Shown here: positions 1-8,104 of the stretch, piece after piece
Numbering within the stretch: the stretch's first letter is position 1
Layout of the letters: each line of letters opens with the position of its first letter
Origin: JANMMJ01 sp031373255
Lineage (GTDB): Bacteria; Pseudomonadota; Alphaproteobacteria; Rhizobiales; Aestuariivirgaceae
NCBI GenBank assembly: GCA_031373255.1
Contig: JANMMJ010000279.1
Span: forward strand, 1-11,997
Reading direction: 5' to 3'
Length of the DNA: 11,997 bases
Position numbers and translations under genes: made by a program
The notes under the pieces: generated by a model
Database searches by the model: none
What the model was told of the DNA's origin: nothing
What the model saw: the letters and a program-made list of their open reading frames with translations, nothing else

Positions 1-166
1 TGGCGGCAAAACGCTTGGCATAGGAAGCCGCGCGCTGGGCCCTGCGATCGGACTTTTTTTGCTCTATTTCCGTATAGAGGCGCTGCACGAAACGTTCACC
101 GTAGCGCTCGAGGGTTTTTTCTATCCGGCGGATGTCCACCATGTCATTGCCAAGGCCAATGATCAT
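1..166 (-). CDS. acpS: Holo-[acyl-carrier-protein] synthase, N-terminal part (cut by window edge)
   Basis: Translating the minus strand from the ATG at 166-164 gives 55 residues that begin MIIGLGNDMVDIRRIEKTLE and end near SYAKRFAA at the left edge. This is the N-terminus of AcpS, which transfers 4'-phosphopantetheine from CoA to a serine of apo-ACP in the cytoplasm. The magnesium-binding aspartate of the family is visible as D8 (GND). The second metal ligand, a glutamate expected just after KRFAA, lies outside the window. The start codon overlaps the pyrE stop by 4 bp (ATGA), and a purine-rich stretch (CGGGGA) sits about 8 nt upstream as a possible ribosome site. It is therefore the third gene after rsh and pyrE. 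No ORF finder that needs a complete frame would report it. I am confident of the family; length and intactness cannot be judged. Confidence 0.93.
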   Translation of the reverse strand, partial: MIIGLGNDMVDIRRIEKTLERYGERFVQRLYTEIEQKKSDRRAQRAASYAKRFAA

Positions 167-755
167 TTGTTTAATCCCCGGCTGCCGGGTTTGATGGCGG
201 GAATGGCTGCGAGTTCGGCTGGCAGTGCATCGGCGGGATAGGCTGGAATTTCCAGGCTGGTGAGGGCGTGCAGCGGCACGCCAATATCCGCCTTGCCGCC
301 GGAGCGATTTATCAGGCAGGCGGCAGCGATGGTCACACCGCCCTCCTCGGCAATCCCTGCAATGCATTCGCGCGATGACAGGCCCGTCGTGACAATGTCT
401 TCCACCATCAATACACGAGCACCCTTGGCAATGGTGAAGCCGCGACGCAAAACCAGTTTGCCATCCACCCGTTCAAAGAAAATGGCAGGCGTGCCCAGTT
501 GACGGCCCATCTCATAGCCGACAACGACGCCGCCCATGGCCGGCGAGACAACCAAATCGATTTCGCTTCCAATCATTCGCCGAACCATGAGGGCCAGCGA
601 TTGACAGAGTTTCGCCGCCCGGCGCGCATCCATCAGGACCCGTGCGCATTGCAAGTAACGCGAACTGTGCAGCCCGGATGACAGGACGAAATGACCTTCC
701 AGCAATGCGCCTGCCTGGCGGAACTCGTCGAGAACCTCGTCGCGATCCAATTCCC

Positions 756-759
<4 letters not shown>
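163..759 (-). CDS. pyrE: Orotate phosphoribosyltransferase
   Basis: The product is 198 residues, close to the usual bacterial OPRT length of about 200-230. It makes orotidine 5'-phosphate from orotate and PRPP in de novo UMP synthesis, acting as a cytoplasmic dimer. The PRPP-binding signature is clear at residues 116-128 (VLMVEDIVTTGLS, with the two acidic residues E120 and D121). The N-terminal FVLSSGLHSSRY at 24-35 matches the orotate/phosphate-contacting segment. The start ATG (759-757) overlaps the rsh stop by 4 bp, and its own stop overlaps the acpS start by 4 bp, so translation is probably coupled on both sides. No good Shine-Dalgarno site precedes it, which fits coupling. It belongs to the shorter OPRT subtype, not the roughly 230-residue form I recall from Rhizobium and Brucella; that subtype comparison is from memory. 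Confidence 0.95.
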
Positions 760-2927
<2,168 letters not shown>

Positions 2928-2950
2928 GGTGCGGCCAATCTACAAACGAA

Positions 2951-2979
2951 AACGGCCGGACGCGAGAGGCCCGGCCGTT
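2951..2979 (-). terminator. Hairpin between rpoZ and rsh, possible terminator or attenuator
   Basis: A perfect 9-bp inverted repeat (AACGGCCGG / CCGGCCGTT) encloses an 11-nt loop. Read on the minus strand it lies 20 nt after the rpoZ stop and is followed by an interrupted T-rich run (TTTTCGTTTGT). The shape is that of a Rho-independent terminator, but the T tract is broken by CG. Partial termination, or a role in mRNA processing or 3'-end stability for rpoZ, is therefore as likely as a full stop. It sits close to the rsh start, so it may set the rsh:rpoZ expression ratio. Confidence 0.6.
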
Positions 2980-2999
2980 ATCGGTAAACACTGTGGCAA

Positions 3000-3410
3000 T
3001 CAGTAGCCGTTGCGCTGGCTGCCCGGGCTCTCCGCAGGCGGCAGGCCTTCCAGGCCACGCAGCAACTCTTCTTCCGTCATCCGCTCGAATTCGGCCTGAT
3101 CCTCCTCAGGCTGATCCTGGACCACGGTCATGTCACCCGATTGCTGGATCATCGGCACTTCGGTTGGTTCGGGCTCATCCACTTCCACATGCTTTTGCAT
3201 GGCGTGAATGTATTCTTCGCGGAGATCGTCCTTATCGATGGTTTCATCGGCTATTTCGCGCAAGGCGACGACCGGGTTCTTGTCATTGTCCCGATCAACC
3301 GTCAATGGTGCGCCCTGGCTGACCATGCGGGCCCGGTGTGCGGAGAGAAGCACCAGTTCAAATCGGTTGGGAAGCTTGTCGATGCAGTCTTCAACGGTGA
3401 CGCGCGCCAT
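3000..3410 (-). CDS. rpoZ: DNA-directed RNA polymerase omega subunit
   Basis: The 136-residue product starts MARVTVEDCIDKLPNRFELV, the hallmark N-terminus of the omega subunit. It is followed by LLSAHRARMVSQGAP and the conserved KNPVVALREIADETI segment at about residues 44-58. Omega chaperones the beta' subunit and stabilises RNA polymerase. In many proteobacteria it also contributes to a (p)ppGpp-binding site. The C-terminal half (from about residue 73) is acidic and low in hydrophobic residues, and is probably flexible; alphaproteobacterial omegas often carry such a tail. An AGGAG ribosome site lies 12 nt upstream of the ATG (3427-3423), and a plausible promoter lies just above it. Being directly upstream of rsh is the classical rpoZ-spoT arrangement, which places a (p)ppGpp target beside its producer. 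Confidence 0.96.
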   Translation of the reverse strand: MARVTVEDCIDKLPNRFELVLLSAHRARMVSQGAPLTVDRDNDKNPVVALREIADETIDKDDLREEYIHAMQKHVEVDEPEPTEVPMIQQSGDMTVVQDQPEEDQAEFERMTEEELLRGLEGLPPAESPGSQRNGY

Positions 3411-3440
3411 GTGGCTCGTGCTCTCCTGAAGTTAGGGGTG

Positions 3441-3469
3441 AATATGGATTTGCGGCTGTTTATTCGCAA
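3441..3469 (-). promoter_or_regulatory. Putative sigma-70-type promoter for rpoZ
   Basis: On the minus strand, TTGCGA (3469-3464) and CATATT (3446-3441) are separated by exactly 17 bp. Each matches its consensus hexamer at four of six positions. Transcription would start near 3434, leaving a leader of about 23 nt that contains the AGGAG ribosome site. The -35 hexamer is half of the 14-bp palindrome at 3463-3476. The call rests on spacing and position only. Confidence 0.4.
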
Positions 3470-3476
3470 TTGCGAA
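3463..3476. promoter_or_regulatory. Perfect 14-bp palindrome in the rpoZ/FrnE divergent spacer, candidate operator
   Basis: TTCGCAATTGCGAA is self-complementary across all 14 bases and lies inside the 95-bp divergent intergenic region. It overlaps the best -35 candidates for both directions. That position and symmetry suit a dimeric transcription factor site. I do not recognise it as the site of a known alphaproteobacterial regulator, and one palindrome of this length can arise by chance in AT-biased spacer DNA. Confidence 0.35.
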
Positions 3477-3505
3477 ACAATGCAAGAGGGCGCATTTTCG
3501 GGGGC

Positions 3506-4180
3506 ATGGCTGCTGCTCCGGACCTCTCCCCCATTACAATTGATATCATCTCCGACGTCATCTGCCCCTGGTGCTTTCTTGGAAAACGGCGCCTCGATGG
3601 GGCAGTCGCAAGCCTGGAGAACGTTAAAGTGGAAATTCGTTGGCGTCCATTCCTGCTGGATGCTTCGATTCCTAGAGAAGGGATCCCTCGCAAGACTTAC
3701 CTGGAAAACAAGTTTGGCCCCGAGCGGCTCAAAACCATTCATGATCCTTTGCGCGTCGCAGGCCAGGCCGAAGGGATTCCCTATGCCTTTGAAAAAATTA
3801 CCGTGACACCCAATACCCTGAACGCGCACCGCCTGTTGCGCTGGGCTCTTATCGAGGGCAACCAGCATGAACTGGCTGAACGGCTTTTCCAGCTCTACTG
3901 GCTGGAAGGCTCGGACATAGGCAATTCCGAAGTTCTCGTTCGCGCCGCTGCCGAGGTGGGACTTGACGCTAAGGTCGTTGCCCAGCTTCTTGCCAGTGAC
4001 GCGGACCTCGACCAGGTGATTGAAGAGATCAACACGGCCGCGGAAATGGGCATCAATAGCGTACCCACCTTCGTAGTTGGCGGCCGATACGCGGTAATTG
4101 GTGCCCAGGCACCGGAGGTTCTCAAGGGAGCCATCGTTCGGGCCGGCCTCGACCAGCGCCAGCCGGCCGGAGTCGAATAG
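3506..4180 (+). CDS. DsbA-family (FrnE-like) thioredoxin-fold oxidoreductase
   Basis: From the ATG at 3506 the protein has 224 residues and opens with a thioredoxin beta strand leading into CPWC (C20-C23). An inserted helical domain follows, then SVPTFVV with the cis-proline at about P187, and a GAQ..EVL C-terminal helix. This layout is that of the FrnE / 2-hydroxychromene-2-carboxylate isomerase-like branch of the DsbA family. The CPWC cysteines suggest thiol-disulfide redox activity; the substrate is unknown. No signal peptide or lipobox is visible, so it is probably cytoplasmic. An in-frame TTG at 3470 would add 12 residues, but those residues lie outside the fold and lack a ribosome site, so 3506 is preferred. 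A TTGCGA-17-CATTTT pair at 3470-3498 could drive an almost leaderless mRNA. It is transcribed divergently from rpoZ. Confidence 0.88.
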   Translation: MAAAPDLSPITIDIISDVICPWCFLGKRRLDGAVASLENVKVEIRWRPFLLDASIPREGIPRKTYLENKFGPERLKTIHDPLRVAGQAEGIPYAFEKITVTPNTLNAHRLLRWALIEGNQHELAERLFQLYWLEGSDIGNSEVLVRAAAEVGLDAKVVAQLLASDADLDQVIEEINTAAEMGINSVPTFVVGGRYAVIGAQAPEVLKGAIVRAGLDQRQPAGVE

Positions 4181-4208
4181 TCAGAAGCACTGACTTTTCA
4201 GCTTTTTT
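4179..4208 (+). terminator. Weak Rho-independent terminator-like element after the FrnE-like gene
   Basis: A 6-bp stem (AGTCAG / CTGACT, loop AAGCA) begins within the stop codon of the FrnE-like gene and runs into a T-rich stretch with seven consecutive Ts. A competing pairing, CTGA with TCAG directly before CTTTTTTT, is also possible. The stem is short and AT-containing, so termination is probably partial. If it does terminate, the small ORF at 4260 needs its own promoter, and I see no convincing one. Confidence 0.35.
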
Positions 4209-4259
4209 TAAGAGTTCGGGCGCAACCTCCGATTCCGACGACAACGGAAGGTCAATCAG

Positions 4260-4373
4260 GTGACAATTGCAATTTTCTGTGGCGCTCTCGCAGCGACCGT
4301 CATCATCAACTTGCTGGCCGTTAAGTTCTTTGCCGAGCACGAACCGGTGACCCCCGAACTCGCCAGCGAGTAA
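4260..4373 (+). CDS. Putative 37-residue single-pass membrane protein, unrecognised
   Basis: A GTG at 4260 opens a 37-codon frame ending in TAA. The upstream CGGAAGG (4245-4251) is a strong Shine-Dalgarno match spaced 8 nt from the start. Residues about 3-24 form an uninterrupted hydrophobic stretch (TIAIFCGALAATVIINLLAV) with no charge until K22. They are followed by a short polar, acidic tail (EHEPVTPELASE) rich in E and P. This is the profile of a one-helix inner-membrane microprotein. I do not recognise the family and propose no function. The gene lies between a FrnE-like oxidoreductase and the 3' end of mfd, converging with mfd at a distance of 3 bp. A 5-bp hairpin (TTCCG 4233-4237 with CGGAA 4245-4249) could mask the ribosome site. 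It could be a chance ORF, but ribosome site, start, hydrophobicity and stop all agree. Confidence 0.5.
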   Translation: MTIAIFCGALAATVIINLLAVKFFAEHEPVTPELASE

Positions 4374-4376
4374 TGC

Positions 4377-7300
4377 TCACGCCGCCAGTTTGACGATATC
4401 GCCGAGAAGCCGGCGCGTGCCCTTGAGCCGGTCCTCAGGCGTATCCCAAGTTCGCATGACCACCAGCTTCATATCCGGACGAAGCTTGGCAAGCGTACCC
4501 TGCCCGGTTATCCACTGAACCAGCTTCGGCGGATTGGCAAATGTATCGGCCCTGAAGGCAATCACGGCACCCTTGGGCCCGGCATCCACGCTGGCCACAT
4601 TGCCCAGCCGGCACAGCATCTTGATCGACACCACTTCGACGAGATGGTTGACCTCTTCCGGCACCGGCCCGAACCGGTCTCTCAGTTCTGCCGCGAAGCC
4701 ATCAAGTTCGCCCTGGTCCTGGAGGTCGGCAAGCCGCCGGTATAGCCCGAGCCGCACCTGAAGGTCTTCGACGTAAGTTTCCGGAATGAGCACCGCGGTA
4801 CCGATATTGATCTGCGGTGACCAGGTGCCCTCGGATTCCGAAACGTCCCCGCCGGTTCTGAGCTTTGCGACCGCCTCTTCAAGCATCGTCTGATAGAGCT
4901 CGAAGCCCACTTCCTTGATGTGGCCGGACTGCTCCTCACCGAGAAGATTGCCGGCACCGCGAATATCGAGATCATGGCTTGCCAGCGAAAAACCCGCTCC
5001 CAGCGAGTCAAGGGATTGCAGGACCTTGAGACGCTTCTCGGCTGCGGCCGTGAGCGTCTTGTTGGGCGGCGTTGTCAGCAGGGCATAGGCGCGTTGCTTC
5101 GAGCGCCCGACCCGTCCGCGCAACTGGTAAAGCTGCGCCAAGCCAAACATATCGGCACGATGCACGATCAGCGTGTTGGCAGTCGAGACGTCGAGCCCCG
5201 ACTCGACGATGGTGGTCGAAAGCAGCACATCGAACTTGCGATCGTAGAAGCCGGACATGATGTCTTCAAGTTCCGTAGGCGCCATGCGTCCGTGCGCCAT
5301 GCGGAATTTGATCTCGGGAATGTACTCCCGCAGGAATTTCGCCTGCTCATCAAGGTCGGAAACGCGCGGGCACACGTAGAAGCTCTGGCCGCCGCGATAA
5401 TGTTCGCGCAGCAGCGACTCGCGCACGATCACCGGATCGAACGGCGATATGTAGGTCCGCACGGCCAGACGGTCGAGCGGCGGCGTCGTAATCAGCGAAA
5501 GCTCGCGCACGCCCGAAAGCGCCAGCTGCAGGGTCCTTGGGATTGGCGTCGCGGTGAGCGTCAGCACATGCACGTTGGCGCGCATCTCCTTGAGCCGCTC
5601 CTTGTGCTTGACGCCAAAATGCTGCTCTTCATCGATGATCAGCATGCCGAGATCGCGAAACTTGATTGAGTCAGTGAGCAGCGCATGCGTGCCGATGACA
5701 ATATCGATATCGCCCTTGGCAAGCCCGTCCTTGACGGCATCGATCTCCTTCCGCCCAACCAGCCGCGAGGCTTGCGCGATGCGCACCGGCAATCCGAGGA
5801 AGCGCTGCGAAAACGTTGCAAAATGTTGCCGCGCCAGGAGGGTTGTTGGCACGACCACCGCAACCTGCTTGCCATTCATCGCCACGATGAATGCCGTTCG
5901 CAGCGCGACTTCTGTCTTGCCGAAACCAACATCGCCGCAAACCAGCCGGTCCATTGGCCGGCCCTTCTGCAGATCCTCCATCACCGCTTCGATGGCCGTC
6001 AGCTGGTCTTCCGTTTCCTCGTAGGGGAAGCGGGCACAAAACTCATCGAAGGCGCCTTCCGGCGGCGGCAGGATATCCCCGGACTTCAATTCACGCGCCG
6101 CCGCGGTCAGGATCAGGTTTTCGGCAATCTCGCGGATGCGTTCCTTGAGCTTCGCTTTCTTGGCTTGCCAGGCACCGCCACCCAGCCTGTCAAGCTGGGT
6201 GCCCTGCTCGTCGGACCCGTAGCGTGTCAGGAGTTCGATATTCTCGACAGGCAGGAACAACCGGTCGTTCCCGTGATACATGAGGAAAAGGCAATCATGC
6301 GGCGCGCCCTGCACTTCGATGGTCTTCAGGCCCTCGAAGCGCCCGATGCCATGATCGACATGGACCACGAGATCGCCGGGTGTCAGGGCCGAAAGCTCGG
6401 AAATGAAGTCGGTCGGCTTCCGGTTCTTGCGCCCGCGCCGCACCAGCCGGTCGCCAAGAATATCCTGCTCGGAAATGATCGCAAAATTATCGGTCTCAAA
6501 TCCGTCCTCAACACCAAGAACGATGAGATTGACGATCTGTGCATCGCGCTTCTTGACATCTTCCCAGCTGGTCGCCGCGGCCAGTGGCGAAACATCATGA
6601 TCCTTGAGAATGCCTTCGAGCCGTTCACGCGATCCTTCGGTCCACGTCGCGATAGCGACGCGTTTGCCGTTGGCGCGCAGCGTGTTCACATGACCGCGCA
6701 CAGCCTCATAGACATTGCGCCCCGCCTCGGCCCGCTCCGCGGCAAAATTCGCCCCTTGTTTTCCCCCAAAGGGGATCGCAGCGCTGCTTGGGTTTTCAAA
6801 GGGCGTCAGCGCCAGGACCGCATGATCGGCAAGCTGCTGCGTCCATTCGTCTTCGGTCAGGTAAAGTGCTGAAGGCGGCAGCGGCTTGTAAGGCGGCGCC
6901 CCGAATGTATCCTGCCGCTGCGCTTCCACGCGCGCCGTATGAAACTCGGCGATTTGTGCACGCCGCGCCAGAATTGCCTCATCGGCCTGCGCGTCGAATG
7001 AAACGGCAGCATTACCCACATGATCGAATGCCGTCTCCAGCCGTTCGTGGAATAGCGGCAGCCAGTGCTCGAGCCCCTGATAGCGCCGGCCATTGACGAT
7101 CGACTCGTAAAGCGGGTCGTTCATGTCCATGCCGCCAAAGGCCTGCGCATAGGCGCTGCGGAAGCGGCTGATCGATTGATCTGTCAGCAACACTTCGCTC
7201 GCTGGCGCCATTGAGAACGAGCGCAGCGTTCCCGTGGTGCGCTGTGACTGCGGATCGAAACTCCGGATCGACTCGAGCGCATCGCCAAAGAAATCCAGCC

Positions 7301-7856
7301 GCAGGGGAAACTCGGATCCCGGCGGGAACACGTCGATGATCCCGCCGCGCACTGCGAAATCACCGCGGTCGACAACCGTGCCGCTGCGCGAGAAGCCATT
7401 CTGGACGAGGATTACCTGAAGCATTTCGGTATCGACCAGGTTCCCGGGTTTCGCTTCAAAATGCGATTCCGCAATCACATCCCGCGCCGGAATGCGCTGC
7501 AAGACTGCATTGACGGTTGTCAGGACGATAAGCGGATTGGTGATTGGCTGCCGCAGGCGGGCCAGTGCAGCAAGCCGGCGGGCCGCCACTTCCGCTGCAG
7601 GCGATACGCGGTCATAGGGAAGGCAATCCCAGGCAGGAAACCGGACGGTCTCCAGGCCTGGCGCAAAGAACTCCAGTGCTTCAAGAAGGCTTGCCAGACG
7701 CTGATCGTCCAGCGCTACATGAATCAGTGGCCTGGCGCCCAGCATCTTCGCCGTATCGGCAAGAACCAGGGCATCGAAACCCTGCGGCACCCCGGAAACG
7801 ATGGTGCGCCCGGCAACATTCACCCGGTCCTTCAAGCGTTGCACGGCAGGGATCAT
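4377..7856 (-). CDS. mfd: Transcription-repair coupling factor
   Basis: At 1159 residues this is a full-length Mfd, a cytoplasmic DNA translocase that removes RNA polymerase stalled at lesions and recruits UvrA. The N-terminal UvrB-like module (about 1-350) has the FPAWDCLPYDRVSP motif. The RNA polymerase-interacting CarD-like domain begins near residue 490 (GDLVVHVDHGIGRFEG). The translocase carries Walker A GDVGFGKT (641-648), DEEQ (742-745), TATPIPRT at about 768-775 and the QLRGRVGR motif VI near 910. The C-terminal TRCF/D7 domain occupies about the last 150 residues. All helicase motifs are intact. The start ATG overlaps the sdhE stop by 4 bp (ATGA) and has no good ribosome site of its own, so coupled translation is likely. 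It is the last gene of its transcription unit; I see no clear intrinsic terminator after it. Confidence 0.98.
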   Translation of the reverse strand: MIPAVQRLKDRVNVAGRTIVSGVPQGFDALVLADTAKMLGARPLIHVALDDQRLASLLEALEFFAPGLETVRFPAWDCLPYDRVSPAAEVAARRLAALARLRQPITNPLIVLTTVNAVLQRIPARDVIAESHFEAKPGNLVDTEMLQVILVQNGFSRSGTVVDRGDFAVRGGIIDVFPPGSEFPLRLDFFGDALESIRSFDPQSQRTTGTLRSFSMAPASEVLLTDQSISRFRSAYAQAFGGMDMNDPLYESIVNGRRYQGLEHWLPLFHERLETAFDHVGNAAVSFDAQADEAILARRAQIAEFHTARVEAQRQDTFGAPPYKPLPPSALYLTEDEWTQQLADHAVLALTPFENPSSAAIPFGGKQGANFAAERAEAGRNVYEAVRGHVNTLRANGKRVAIATWTEGSRERLEGILKDHDVSPLAAATSWEDVKKRDAQIVNLIVLGVEDGFETDNFAIISEQDILGDRLVRRGRKNRKPTDFISELSALTPGDLVVHVDHGIGRFEGLKTIEVQGAPHDCLFLMYHGNDRLFLPVENIELLTRYGSDEQGTQLDRLGGGAWQAKKAKLKERIREIAENLILTAAARELKSGDILPPPEGAFDEFCARFPYEETEDQLTAIEAVMEDLQKGRPMDRLVCGDVGFGKTEVALRTAFIVAMNGKQVAVVVPTTLLARQHFATFSQRFLGLPVRIAQASRLVGRKEIDAVKDGLAKGDIDIVIGTHALLTDSIKFRDLGMLIIDEEQHFGVKHKERLKEMRANVHVLTLTATPIPRTLQLALSGVRELSLITTPPLDRLAVRTYISPFDPVIVRESLLREHYRGGQSFYVCPRVSDLDEQAKFLREYIPEIKFRMAHGRMAPTELEDIMSGFYDRKFDVLLSTTIVESGLDVSTANTLIVHRADMFGLAQLYQLRGRVGRSKQRAYALLTTPPNKTLTAAAEKRLKVLQSLDSLGAGFSLASHDLDIRGAGNLLGEEQSGHIKEVGFELYQTMLEEAVAKLRTGGDVSESEGTWSPQINIGTAVLIPETYVEDLQVRLGLYRRLADLQDQGELDGFAAELRDRFGPVPEEVNHLVEVVSIKMLCRLGNVASVDAGPKGAVIAFRADTFANPPKLVQWITGQGTLAKLRPDMKLVVMRTWDTPEDRLKGTRRLLGDIVKLAA

Positions 7857-8104
7857 GGCCGGTACGCAACCAGCCGAAGGAGGGTTCCGCTGCGATGGCG
7901 CTCTGGGATTTCCGCCTCACTCACGATCCATGCCAGAAGATCCTGGTCGGGCAGCCCGATAATCGCTTCGAGTTCATCAAGTTCTTCAACAGTCATGTGC
8001 TCAATCTGGTTGCCTGCAAATCCGCCGAGCAGCAAATCCATTTCCCTGATGCCCCGGTGCGACGCCTGCCAAAGCAGCCGCTTGCGCCGCACGTCCGTAT
8101 CCAT
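7853..8104 (-). CDS. sdhE: FAD assembly factor SdhE (succinate dehydrogenase assembly factor 2)
   Basis: The 83-residue product is the expected size for SdhE/SDHAF2 (formerly DUF339/YgfY). It carries the defining RGxxE motif at residues 17-21 (RGIREMDLLLG). After it come the family's helical features, including MTVEELDELEAIIGLPDQDLLAW. SdhE assists covalent attachment of FAD to the flavoprotein subunit of succinate dehydrogenase, and in some bacteria of fumarate reductase. It acts as a cytoplasmic chaperone; the RGxxE glycine is essential in characterised members. The ATG directly follows the gatA TGA (TGAATG, no spacer), and the stop overlaps the mfd start by 4 bp, so it is sandwiched in one mRNA. 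A GGTGG stretch just upstream could act as a weak ribosome site. Proximity of sdhE to mfd is familiar in alphaproteobacteria; gatA immediately upstream is less so. Confidence 0.95.
   Translation of the reverse strand: MDTDVRRKRLLWQASHRGIREMDLLLGGFAGNQIEHMTVEELDELEAIIGLPDQDLLAWIVSEAEIPERHRSGTLLRLVAYRP

Noticed and set aside
4265..4274. 10-bp palindrome AATTGCAATT at the start of the small ORF, similar in core to the 3463-3476 palindrome
   Set aside because: It is short, lies in coding sequence, and the shared ATTGC core is too little to argue for a common regulator.
4122..4340. A 72-codon minus-strand frame between mfd and the FrnE-like gene
   Set aside because: It overlaps the better supported plus-strand microprotein and the 3' end of the FrnE-like gene, and its translation is low complexity with no hydrophobic or domain signal.
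5685..6872. A 395-codon plus-strand frame opposite mfd
   Set aside because: It lies entirely antisense to the mfd translocase domains and shows no coherent domain.
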